DNA of 64,000 nt from Rotaria macrura (GCA_900239685.1 OENT01000136.1:1-64000), one strand, 5' to 3'. Positions 12,301-23,099 are shown, counted from the first letter of the stretch. Made by a program: numbers and translations. Notes: generated by a model from the letters alone, not told the origin.

Positions 12301-12922
12301 AATACATATTGAGTATTTTCAATCTCACCAATGCTTTATTTTTTCTATTAATAAAGGTCCTACCACAACAGAACAAACAGCTTCTATACTGACAATAATT
12401 TCAAGTGAGCATTTCAAAACAAAACTTTGATTATTATTCTAGGAGCTTTTTTGTAAAGATATAACATGCTCTGTATCTACCACTAATATTATTGCATACA
12501 CAAACTCACCGACTACATATCAACAACAACAATATACATTTACGACTGCATCGACTAAGTTGATAACATTAGAATTTGCTTTTAAAGCTGCGAGCAAAGT
12601 AAAGACATGGCATCTTGATGATGTTAGTGTTGTCGATACGAATATGTCAAACTCTGAAAAGCTTGTCAACGGTGGTTTCGAGAATGGAACGTTAATCGGC
12701 TGGCAGGTCACCTGTTCTAGTACGAATTGTGGAAAAACAAACGGTAAAATCGCTCAATTATATTGTCATACTGGCTCCTATTGCTACGAAGGTGCGTGCA
12801 CTGGTGGCTACGATTTCTTACGTCAGTCTTTTTCGGTTACAACAGAACACATTTACATGTTAAGATTCTGGCTGTACACGGATGGAAATCCTCAACAAGC
12901 CGCCTATGTTAACATCGGTTGA
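9386..12922 (+). CDS. Secreted apple/PAN-like plus jelly-roll (carbohydrate-binding-like) protein
   Basis: I model four exons: 9386-9722, 11017-11064, 12357-12404 and 12459-12922. All junctions are GT-AG and in frame (phase 1 throughout). Exon 1 starts with a hydrophobic leader; Met1 or Met9 (9410) could be the start. It then gives a Cys-containing region (SCVCQC ... MCITANY ... YQECSLF) like the apple/PAN-type domains of rotifer secreted proteins. Exons 2 and 3 are both 48 bases and encode Thr/Ser/Gln-rich linkers. Exon 4 encodes a beta-rich domain with the landmarks WHLDDVSVVD, LVNGGFENG, GWQVTCSSTNCG, HTGSYCYEG and FLRQSFSV, ending in AAYVNIG. This is the pattern of galactose-binding or CBM-like jelly rolls. 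Two introns are about 1.3 kb, so extra exons may be missed. Function is inferred: secreted, probably glycan binding. Confidence 0.6.
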
Positions 12923-13547
12923 TAACTATACTATGACTCATACCTACTGTGATTATTCACTGAATTTGTGATTTCAATAAAAACATATAGATGCAGGGCG
13001 ATGAAGTAGCACAATAGCGATTGACATCGCTTGCTTTATTTTCTTAATTGGGTCGAATCTAAGCTAAAGATATTGTTAAATTGTTGATAGTTGATCAGAT
13101 GGATCCCTCCTGTTGTGATCAGCTGTACTAGTCTCTTTCTGATTTAATATCTTTCTGTGACAAGAATGATTCAATGAAATTGATGTCTTAAAAAAGAATA
13201 CATGAAAACAATCGAAATAAAGATGTAGAGTCTACTTCGAATTATCATCAAATCTTTTTTCTTACCATTCACTAATCGTTCATTGGAATTAGATGTGTAA
13301 CAAACTGATGACCAAACATGATCAGTTCACATCAAAGCATAGAATTCATTTTCGAGCATTGTACTCTTATATTCCTTGTTATAGAGTCTATGCTTCTATC
13401 GATTGATATTGTCAAAAGTGAAGACTCATCNAATAAAGAAACAGAAAAGATTCCCCCTTCATGAAAATAGTACGATGCCAAAGTCAGAAGTAAAGTTGAT
13501 TGAATCATGATGTATTTTAAAGAACAGCACGAAACTGATCCATCGAG
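12869..13547. repeat. Segmental duplicate, copy B, with an assembly N
   Basis: This is the partner of 2573-3352. It spans the end of the secreted gene's last exon, the 594-base convergent intergenic region and the 3' tip of amidase copy 1. A single N lies at 13431, exactly where copy A has 102 additional bases, so the assembly may be collapsed or joined here. Confidence 0.9.
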
Positions 13548-14158
13548 CAGTTGGGATCAATCTTGCGACCTAAAGGAGATGCAATTTCTTTGTGTCCTCT
13601 CACACACGCTGTAGGAACATTAAATGCAATCTTGAGAGCTCGAACACCACGAACATAACTTTGCCACTGTACTTCGGGCCAATGTGAATGTCCATCGTCA
13701 GTAGCTGGAACACCAGTACCTTCCGCCTCGATACCAATTGCATTAGCATTGGAGTAGAGTGCGTTGTCTGTAACTACACCAGCATGATAGCAACGAACTG
13801 CTGCAATGACGTACCATGTACCAGTGCGGCCTAGTGCAAGTTGTGAAAGTGGACCACGAAGGTCCGCACTACCATCGCGAATAAAGTTCAAGGATGGCAT
13901 GTCACCAGTAGCTGGACCAGCTGTATGATGAACAATAATAATTTTTACAGCAACCATTTGACCGTGATCACACGTCTTCCATCCGCTAACTTCCACAACC
14001 TTAAGACCTGCATTACGGAGAATGGTAGCTGAATTAATTACCATCAGTTTCGGTTGAGTTTCATCATTTGACACAAACGATGTATTCGTAACGAAAGCAC
14101 CTGCAATATAAGCCAATGAAAGATAGGCTACAATCAGTAAAATAACGGCTTCGCGCAT
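13517..14158 (-). CDS. Secreted N-acetylmuramoyl-L-alanine amidase (Amidase_2/PGRP fold), bacterial-type, copy 1
   Basis: This is an intronless 213-residue protein expected to cleave the lactyl amide bond between muramic acid and the stem peptide of bacterial peptidoglycan. Residues 1-21 form a signal peptide (charged start, long Leu/Ile/Ala run, cut near AGA). The Amidase_2 domain follows at about residues 55-213. The zinc site of the family is present: His77/78 in VHHTAG, and His189 with Lys199 and Asp201 in GHKEIASPLGRKIDP, the same spacing as AmpD-type enzymes. Trp/Tyr/His landmarks include TWYVIAA, YHAG and HWPEVQWQ. The sequence looks far more like actinobacterial or phage lysins than animal PGRPs. 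Base composition is richer in G+C than the neighbours. The C-terminus is about 9-10 residues shorter than copy 2 because the frame ends early at TAA. Position 121 is Val where copy 2 has Gly. It probably acts outside the cell on bacteria. Confidence 0.88.
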   Translation of the reverse strand: MREAVILLIVAYLSLAYIAGAFVTNTSFVSNDETQPKLMVINSATILRNAGLKVVEVSGWKTCDHGQMVAVKIIIVHHTAGPATGDMPSLNFIRDGSADLRGPLSQLALGRTGTWYVIAAVRCYHAGVVTDNALYSNANAIGIEAEGTGVPATDDGHSHWPEVQWQSYVRGVRALKIAFNVPTACVRGHKEIASPLGRKIDPNCSMDQFRAVL

Positions 14159-16345
14159 GTCACTGCATTTCTATTAATCTCAGGAACAAAAGGGCTTAAG
14201 CGGCGTAACACTCTATTACCTGAAAAATCAAATGAAAATATGACTGTAGTATATTTGTATCGCGAATAGTACATTTCTTTCTTTAACAAATTCAATGCAA
14301 ATAAGGGAAATTTCTGGTGCTTTATATAAGTGTCAGTAACAAAAAATATTGGATCAAAGTGAGAAAATGAATGAGAAAAATTTAATTTAATTTTGTTATA
14401 CAAAAAGGAAGAAGGTTAAATATCGTTTTCTAACCTTCGTATAAAATACGTTTCTTTTCTTAGTCGCATCGAACTGAGGGCAGTAGAATGATCGACAATT
14501 GGCTTGATTGTTGCTGGTCGAATACATGATAGAACTCAAAAATAGCTTTTTTCTGCATATGCTAGATTAAAAAAATTAAGCAATATACATCATACTCAAC
14601 AACCAGTGATATGCAACAACATTCATCTCTCGTGAAAATATATTTCTATGATTTAGATTCGATTGGATTCTGATCGTCTAATTGCAGCGACTTAGAATGC
14701 GTCAAGGATGTATTGTTTACATTTGATTGATTGTCTTCGCTTCATTTTTTCATTAATTTGCAGTTCATTTGGTTGACCGTTTTTTTATTCGAGGAGTATG
14801 AAAACATTTCGATCGGTCACATTTATATTGATCTTTTCAAAACATATATTCAGAAGGATTGCATATGATTTGAGGAATAGAAACAATACTATTCGATTAC
14901 AATTAATACTTGATTTAATCGCCTTTCTCTCCCGAGCATACCCCAGTTTTTTAAGCTTCCAATCAGCCGATCTAGCTGAAGTTTTCAGAGGAATGGTGTA
15001 TCTTTAAACAGATAACTCACGAGAAAAATTTCAACATGAAATATACAATCCATTCTGATTTACTTCAAGACTAAGGGTCAACATGTGGACGTTTCCTGGA
15101 TTTTTGTCCCAATTGAGAATTCTAGTAAGTTAAAAGTGGTTTTAAAATGTAACCGAGATTCGGAATTCTAACGGAACAGTGTGCTGATGGGTTTGTTTTG
15201 GGCTGTGTCGTTTTCTTAAGCTTATCTGAAAAGTGATGACAAGAATAGAATGCGCATGGTAAAACAGTCGAGCCTCATGAGAGATTAGTGCTCAAAATAA
15301 ATTTTTGGGTCTTTATGTTGTGGCATTGATCAATCCCTTCGTTTACAAATTGACACGAGTTTTCAAGCGTTTAATATGATATCGAAATTCGAGAAATGGT
15401 GACAAGAAAAATCCTATGTCAAGGAAAATAAAAAAGAAATTTTGTAAGTCTGATTCATGATTTACTCTACGAAAAAATGATATGAAAGTAATTTTCTAGT
15501 AGTTTTCCATACGTTATCAAAGGTTAGGAATTGAATGGATGCATGCAATGGCTTATGGTACAATCGCTTTCTGGTTATAATCAACGAATCTAGTAATACG
15601 ATTACAGATCAGATGTCATAACATGAGTGTGCGTCTTATCTAAACTAACACTCGCATCCCAATAACTGGCAAGATCATTGTACTATGCGAATGTTTTTCG
15701 ATCGGATTGACTTGTTTAAGAACTCATGTTCAATATTTCTATTTCAAATATCAAAGCATGCAACACTCGAGATCGTCAATAGTTAGAAAATTTCATTCAA
15801 TGAATATACTAATATCTTGTATCTTGTTGTTTGTATGTAATCACTTTCCTCACAACTACTCGATTTATAAATTTTGAACTTTTCGTTTCAAGGTATAAGG
15901 CGACCTATTGAGTAGTCGTCATTTTTGAAAAATCATGCGTGTCTTTAAACTAATTAGTCGGAACAAAATTTTTTGTTCTAATGATGGCTTCTTCAGAACA
16001 GACTCTATGTATTAATTCAGTTACTTCGAAGCAGAATGTTTCAATGATATAGCATAGCATGGTTTAATTGGTAGTCAAGTTTCAAACAAACATGACATTT
16101 CAGTATCAAAACATCTTTCAAAATAGAAAAACAAAAAAGTACGAGGAATGTTCATGAATTAATCTAGAATTTTCCAGTTAATATTGTTACTGCAGTATGT
16201 GTCAAAACAATTGTTAATATTCAATGTAGCTGCGTTTTACTTAAAGTTTAATTAAAACTTATCATGGCTATTGATCGTTTGCTTAAAATCACACAAAAAA
16301 TATGAAAAATTTAATAATCAATTGAGAAATATCACAAAATATTAA
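14159..16345. other. Intergenic region between the two amidase genes
   Basis: I see no convincing gene. The promoter and 5' UTR of amidase copy 1 must lie in the first part (14159 onward, minus strand). The 69- and 89-codon frames at 14798-15007 and 14134-14403 lack supporting features. Confidence 0.4.
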
Positions 16346-16906
16346 TTAGGAATCTTCCTTTCCATTGTTTTGGTCAACAGCAGCACGAAACTCATCCATC
16401 GAGAAGTTGGGATCAATCTTGCGACCTAAAGGAGATGCAATTTCTTTGTGTCCTCTCACACACGCTGTAGGAACATTAAATGCAATCTTGAGAGCTCGAA
16501 CACCACGAACATAACTTTGCCACTGTACTTCGGGCCAATGTGAATGTCCATCGTCAGTAGCTGGAACACCAGTACCTTCCGCCTCGATACCAATTGCATT
16601 AGCATTGGAGTAGAGTGCGTTGTCTGTAACTACACCAGCATGATAGCAACGACCTGCTGCAATGACGTACCATGTACCAGTGCGGCCTAGTGCAAGTTGT
16701 GAAAGTGGACCACGAAGGTCCGCACTACCATCGCGAATAAAGTTCAAGGATGGCATGTCACCAGTAGCTGGACCAGCTGTATGATGAACAATAATACTTT
16801 TTACAACATTCATTTGACCATGACCACGAGTTTTCCAACCGTCAACTTCAACAACATTGAGACCAGCTTTAGAAAGAATATCAGTCAAATTCGTTAGCAT
16901 CCCCAT
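16346..16906 (-). CDS. N-acetylmuramoyl-L-alanine amidase (Amidase_2), bacterial-type, copy 2, no signal peptide
   Basis: This is an intronless 186-residue protein. The catalytic and zinc residues are all present: His41/His42 (VHHTAG), Glu108/110 (IGIEAEG), His153, Lys163 and Asp165 (GHKE ... GRKIDP). The end, FSMDEFRAAVDQNNGKEDS, resembles bacterial and phage lysin endings. The start ATG at 16906 has an in-frame TAA just upstream, so the unspliced message has no leader peptide, unlike copy 1. A CCAG just before the ATG could however be a splice acceptor. The last 420 or so bases match copy 1 with only about three differences, whereas the first 150 coding bases are clearly diverged. It may act inside cells, in the phagolysosome or gut lining, or be exported another way. 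The amidase class is a confident call; transfer from bacteria is inferred from the sequence style. Confidence 0.88.
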   Translation of the reverse strand: MGMLTNLTDILSKAGLNVVEVDGWKTRGHGQMNVVKSIIVHHTAGPATGDMPSLNFIRDGSADLRGPLSQLALGRTGTWYVIAAGRCYHAGVVTDNALYSNANAIGIEAEGTGVPATDDGHSHWPEVQWQSYVRGVRALKIAFNVPTACVRGHKEIASPLGRKIDPNFSMDEFRAAVDQNNGKEDS

Positions 16907-17060
16907 TGCTGGTTAACAATTAAATATCAGCACACAGACAAGAATAAATATCGGCAGAAACGAATGTTCAACTGCAAACAAAGTAAAGTCGTTAACAATA
17001 GTTAGACTGAACATCTTACCAACTCTGATGTCAATGGTGATTGTGTTGAGAATCTGTGGC
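16907..17060 (-). promoter_or_regulatory. 5' UTR with a probable intron for amidase copy 2
   Basis: Upstream of the ATG on the minus strand there is a good donor, GTTG|GTAAGATG (near 17025), and a good acceptor, TTTACTTTGTTTGCAG (near 16975), about 50 bases apart. This matches typical introns in this window and suggests the bacterial-type gene is transcribed and spliced as a host gene. Confidence 0.4.
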
Positions 17061-18864
17061 AAGATCTTTTATATATCTAGAACTAAAACAGTAAAATCTT
17101 TTCACGAAATTCCAAGTGCATTAATAACAAAGTGTTGAAAATCCCGAAACATGAAAGAAGAGGATGAAAAACGTTAGAGATTTTCTAGCTGAATTAATAG
17201 AGATTCTGCTAAAAATAAATATCTATATAGTAATTAATATTCAGAAGACATTGGCGAACGGAAAAAATACACTTTGATGATGAAAACCTACACGCGATGT
17301 GGTTGAATAGCACTCATAACATGTTCCTCACGTGTTTTTTCTATTGCCATTAGCTATGCACATGCTAGTCAAGAAAAATAAATTTTGATTGATCGAGTCG
17401 ATTGCGATAGTTTCGTGTCCTGTATTTCTAATAACATACTTCAACGAGAGCGGACATACTCGAAAATTTTTTCTTTCTTTTATTTATAAAAATCTTTTAT
17501 GTTCGATTTCAAAATGCAGTTACTAAGAGAGAGACAGAGAGAGAAATACAATCCTATTAGCCATATACAATGCATCGCATGGTTTTTGTAAAACATCGAT
17601 TGAAATAAATGAACGAAATTAGTCGTTCAGCTAAATTCAAGGTATACCAAAAGCTAAAATAAAATCATACGTACGATTTCAATTCTTTTTTGCTTAACAT
17701 CTGAATCAAAGTGTCTGAATTTATACGTCAGCATGTTTACGTCCTCATCTGTACGCCCATTTTGTATTTCCTTTGAAATATGTCTATTCAACAGTTCGAG
17801 ACTTTTCGCATACGCCAAATGTGAAATAAGAACTTAATGACTGAAGACTCGAAAAAATCTCCGATTAACTTGCCTTTTCCAACCGAACTGTAGCGTCGAC
17901 TACGTGTCACCAGTGGTGACTCACCACTGACTTAATTATGATTCATACTACTAGTTATGCCTTCAAGAGTAAATCTGATTCCTCTTTCATGTTTGGAGAC
18001 GATTAAGAAAGACTGGGAATCTATGGAATTCAAACACTTTTTATTTGTTTTGACGGATCAAAAGAATCAACTTGATGAAATCGCTTACCGTAATGTACGA
18101 TGTAACAATCATTTGTGCATTATCATTAATGTATAGCACAGTTCATATAATTGCTCGTAGTATCTTGGCGAATTACAACATTTGTGTTACATATTCTTGC
18201 AGTGCGTTGGATGAATAAGAGGAAAGGAAACACGATGTGCTGCTCTGTTTGAATAAAATTATTGTTTTTGTTGTTCATTCCGGCTGCCCGGTTTTGCCCG
18301 TCTAACTGAAGATTAATTACTTTTACAAAAACGTTCTCGAATATACCGATTAACTATTTACTATTCGAAACTTTCAAAGCACATGGACACTAACAACAAC
18401 AGTTAACAGAAGAAAAGCACTTGTAACTCAGATACTCTTTTGAAAAAGATTGATGTCGACAGTTTTCATTAAAAAAAAACACGAAAAAAGTGATTTAGTA
18501 CAAGATGTCACCCGTACAACGATAACGTCATTGCTGAGAAAGAAGCAGTTTAAAAATATATCGATATTCAGTTTTGAATAATTTTTTTCCGTCATCTTCG
18601 AGAATAAAAGCAAGTCCATACGATTTATTGTATCTATCAAGAGATAAATAAATGAAATTTTCGTTAGAACAAACTTTTATCAAACGATGGGTCAAAACGA
18701 CCGAATGATTCTGTACATTTGATTTCTAATTTCATCTTGAAGTAAAATCTTTGATTTATTGATTAAAGCCATTTACATCGTAAATAATTATATAAATTTC
18801 ATATACAATTCTACACTCCAAAAGAAAACAGAGAAAATCAATATTCATCAATAGAACTATTTGA
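17061..18864. other. Intergenic, no gene seen
   Basis: The stretch is AT-rich. There is an AG-rich microsatellite at about 17525-17545. A pair of overlapping palindromes lies at 17906-17929 (GTCACC-AGT-GGTGAC, and CAGTGGTGA-C-TCACCACTG). I see nothing else. Confidence 0.4.
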
Positions 18865-19220
18865 ATGAGAAGCTTTTCGAAACAGATATTCATAGAAACA
18901 CTCAGAGCGGTATTACGATTCCGAAGGTAATTTTAATTCATTGTGTCACATTACACGTAATATTTAGGAATGTCATATGTATCTTGAAGATCTTCGATTC
19001 TGTACATCTGACTGATCTTCATATGTTTTGTCACTTGATTGAACACGGCTGCGTTTTGCTTCGATATAGATGGATTAGAGTTCCACGAAAAAGAACGGTT
19101 TCGACGAAACTATTGAAGCCAATTACTTCAGTAAAGCATCATACACCAGTACGACCGTATCCGAATTATGGAATTGTTTCGACAAGATCTGCTCCATCAT
19201 GTCGAACAAAACTTCAATGA
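18865..19220 (+). CDS. Candidate small two-exon gene, unknown function
   Basis: Exon 1 (18865-18926) starts MRSFSKQIFIETLRAVLRF. A 41-base GT-AG intron (GTAATTTT...ATATTTAG) joins it in frame to exon 2 (18968-19220), giving 104 residues. The second half is basic and Pro/Ser/Thr-rich (WIRVPRKRTVS ... HTPVRPYPNYG ... APSCRTKLQ). Consistent phases, a plausible intron and a shift in composition support a real gene, but I recognise no family. There is no signal peptide or clear membrane segment. A chance open frame remains possible. Confidence 0.4.
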
Positions 19221-22200
19221 AAGAAGGTCATCATTATGTGAATCAATCATACAATGAGCTAGAACGTTTTTAATAGAACGAATTCTAACTACCAGAAATA
19301 AGTATCTTGTAACCTTTAACTTCAATGAAAATGAGACCTGTAATACGATGTATTGCACCTTAATTTATAAACATTCGATACTTGTAACACAAAGACCAAT
19401 ACCACCATACGAGGGATTCCACCTGAAACCGAACAAGTTGCTTCGTTCATTAAAGTTCTATGAAAGAAATACCTGTCGATTTCAACACGAAACATATTAA
19501 CAATTTTATCATCAACAACATGAAATAAAATCAACTTAATGACTAAGTGATCGATGAAAATGTTCCACATTAGCACTCCATTCATATTCATAATGATTAA
19601 TACAAACTTTCAATGATATCTATTAGGTGTGTGAAAGTATATCTGCACGGTATACGCTGCACGAATATTCCATACGCAATGAAAAATCATTAGAAAACTA
19701 TATGCACATGTCATCCATTCTTCTTAGATTTCGTAACAGAACGTTGAGTTTGATTCATTTTACATATAAACTTTCTTAGAATCTGTTTAAAGTTCATTGA
19801 GAAGAAAAGAAACTGAAATCGACCAACTTAAACTTTCATTAAACAACGATTTAGTTTGCTTTTATGAGTAGTATAAAAAATTCACTTTCGAGAAACTAGC
19901 GATTTCGAAAGTGATGTATTCAAGTAACTCTTTCTTTAAATCCAATAAAAAATCACGTCCAATCAGGTTTTTTAATAATCTGGCACTATAATTAATAAAT
20001 TTCTATTGCAATCAATATCTATTTATTGATTGCATGCGCTATTTAATTGTGATCGATTTTAAACCACAAGACTAATAGTAAGATGTCGATTCAGTACTTA
20101 TCATAAAAACCATCATAAAAAATTCTAATTCAGGAAAATGTACTCATCAGTAACCATTGCAGAAGCATCTTATATCGAACTGAGTTTTTTCGAATGCGGT
20201 CTCAAAATAAATATATTCATAGAATTGTAAGATGCATCGCTGGTGCAACTTTTTACGAAAAAGAAACACATAAATTTTTTTATCTGAGTTAGTTTCTAAT
20301 AAACCTCCAGCATCGAAATCGATGTGATGCGAAGAATAAAACATATTACTATCATGTAAGAGAAACATCGGTTGCCCTTCAGTGATTGGGTATAGACCTG
20401 TCAACAAAAAGCAAATGAATTTCTATGTTATGATATCACTGATGCTCCTAATTTATTCTTATTTCTTAAACTTGTGCATTGAATTCGCTTCTGTATGGAT
20501 AAAGTCAATATTTTATAGCGTGGTACCAATTCGTAAACGTTTATAGCAATGAGTCTATGTAGTCGACACAGTTTTTTTCGTTGCCAACCGGCGTAAGTTT
20601 TTTCAATAGTTATTAAATACGACTGAGCTGTTCACATCTTGCATTTTTTGACACAAACAAAACTCTTCGTTAAATGCATGAGTGATTATATTTAAGAAAA
20701 ATATTCATTTTCCGAAATGTTTTAATCTATTGATAGAATTCATCAAACTTCAAAAATAGATGAATATTACTGATACATCTGATCCTATCCTAGCCTTCAA
20801 ACAAAGAGAGAAACGAGGCATATTTATAAAATGCTCATATTCATTAGGACGAGAGCGTGTGCTTAAATTTTAATAAAATCAACCAATCAATTGAGAATCA
20901 ATGTTTCAAGATATAGTGTGACGTTAGGAAGCTGATTTTCATCTTTCTAAATTGCACTAATAGACAGAAAGGTTTATAATCGCAAGTTCGTAAAAATTCA
21001 GCTAATTCGCTCAGAGGTTAGACAACACATGAAATTAGTATTAATCTTTCTAACGTTCTCCTCATTCTGTTTGGAAGATAAGATTAGTATTTTTTATGCG
21101 CATAGATTTTTAAAGCTCATCAGACTTTATCGAGTCTAGTAAACACTGTTACGCAACATTACTTTGCTTTAGCTATTGAAAGCAAATCTGATTTTTGCAA
21201 AAATTTATGATTGCTTAGTCATGATCCATAAAGAAACTTGAAGGCTTCATGATTTCAACGGAATTCAAAACTAATTAGTTTCTGTGCCCAATGACATCTT
21301 TAATTTCACTGTAGAAAACTATCGATTTCAGTCAACTATCTACGGATGTCTTCTAACAAATAATATCAATTTATGGAATCCAATAGATATAGAGCTACCT
21401 TCGTATGTAAGTATTTGTTCATTGAGTTATTTTTACTGGACCATTCTTACAAATTCCAATGACTATCAGTATGAGCAGAAAAGCAACAAAAAAATTCTCT
21501 CTTGAGTAGATCATCGTGCTTTTATGCCTTATCGAAACGAAATCGATTGATTTAATTAGCATTACTGTCGATCCATAATTTATTTTCATCGCCTGTAAGA
21601 GATACAACAGCGCGAGGTAAATTTATGCTCAGTGTCAACATAAATCTAATTACAATTAATTGACACTCCGTAGATATGATGTACCCTGAATCCATATAGG
21701 ATTGGTAGTCATAGGAAATCTTCTGTCCATCGATGAATTCTAAGATAGAGAGAAATGGTGTATAAGATTTACCAGCTTGGTGACAGATCAACATGAGATA
21801 CAACATCAATCAAGAAAGAAATCGAATTGATCGTACTGTACAGAGTGACACCGTAGCCCGTATCCAAATACGTGAATAGAAGTATGGCATGATGTTTGTA
21901 TTCGTTGCCAGCACTCGCAGTGTAGGGGAAAATTCGAATTTTCCCGAGCACAAATTTCAGAAGTCATTTAACATTGGTTCTTGCAAAAGTACCTAATAGC
22001 GAAACCGGATTCTAACGTTATTGATGTAAAGATTAAGAGGTAGATTCGATTACTAAAAGATGCTAATATTGAAAAATAATCTCTACTAATCTGATTCATT
22101 CTGATCGGTAATGATTAGAAAAAAGTCATATAGATTACAACATCATTGTGGTATTCCATTCGTTTTCAAGCGAAGAATTTCTTTGTTCAGCAACATCTTG

Positions 22201-22693
22201 GGAATCTATAATTAACAGTTTGTTGAGAGTTATCGGCAGATCCTTAGTCATTATTTCATATCTTGTGCTATTAGTTAGACTCTTTTCCGTGTGTAAAGAT
22301 TATGATTACCAAATTTTATCGTTTGTGATGCTTTTTTTTAAACATTTAATGTTAGATTGCGAGAAATGTTAGGGATCATCATATTTTCCTATCAAGATAT
22401 ACTTCGGCTTTCCTTAGAAAAGGAACTAGCTAAAGCGCATGAGATAGTCTGAAAATGGATTACCGATTGATATCCATGATCGTCTTTCTCCTTTCCTGAA
22501 ATCCCAGATTCATCATCGATCATGTTTGTGGCGTTTACGAAAGCTTTGAATTAAATAAAAAGAAAAAGCTTCCCATCTAACGTTGCTTTATTTTATTTGT
22601 TGATATTTTATTCGTTCGTTTATAAACAGATCAGATAAAATAAACAAATAAACTGAGTTCCTTTATGTTTATGAAGTGATAATGTTATTGTTC
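19221..22693. other. Intergenic, only weak coding signals
   Basis: Short coding-like frames occur at 20147-20407 (-), 21284-21408 (+, followed by a GTAAGT-like donor) and 21552-21951 (-). I could not join them into a gene with normal introns. An 11-base-arm hairpin lies at 20007-20034 (TGCAATCAATA / TATTGATTGCA). Confidence 0.3.
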
Positions 22694-23014
22694 TTATTCA
22701 ATCCACCGGCGAGTACGGATGAGAGCAGGAAATGCAATTGTGTATGGTGATTGAGCTCCTTGATAAAATTTAGCCCACTTTTTCTTGATCTGTCGTTGTT
22801 CAGGAAAGCTATCGTCTTCATCGATGCGTTCCTCATCGTACGGACGATTCGTCAACAAATGATTAGAACCAACACCATACTGTTCCAGCATGAATGCATC
22901 GGATAATCTTTTGTTCTGCGCTTCTATACTAGCTGACGAAGCCGGCATTGCACTGATTGTGTTAAGAGAGATAATTGTCATTAACATAATACAAAAGTAA
23001 CTGTACGATAACAT
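22694..23014 (-). CDS. Small secreted protein, possible neuropeptide precursor
   Basis: From the ATG at 23014 the frame gives 106 residues. An upstream in-frame ATG at 23095 would add 27 residues but would bury the leader. Residues 1-23 or so form a strong signal peptide (MLSYSYFCIMLMTIISLNT...). The middle is acidic (PYDEERIDEDDSFPEQ). A KKK basic site is followed by a 22-residue aromatic segment (WAKFYQGAQSPYT, then IAFPALIRT), an RR site and the tail WIE. Leader, acidic spacer and a peptide bounded by basic cleavage sites are the usual plan of a prohormone. There are no cysteines after the leader and no C-terminal amidation Gly before RR. I do not recognise the peptide family. The gene is single-exon within the coding part. 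Confidence 0.5.
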   Translation of the reverse strand: MLSYSYFCIMLMTIISLNTISAMPASSASIEAQNKRLSDAFMLEQYGVGSNHLLTNRPYDEERIDEDDSFPEQRQIKKKWAKFYQGAQSPYTIAFPALIRTRRWIE

Positions 23015-23099
23015 GGTCAACTGTGTGTGTGATGTACGTGTTGATCTGAGTCTATGTGCTAGGAGAAATGAACAAAGAGAAAAATGTGAGAGCAAAATA

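Noticed and set aside
20147-20407. 86-codon minus-strand frame with coding-like composition
   Set aside because: No splice partner, domain or leader was found.
21552-21951. Possible small secreted gene on the minus strand
   Set aside because: Joining the frames needs introns of 36 and 39 bases and gives no recognisable product.
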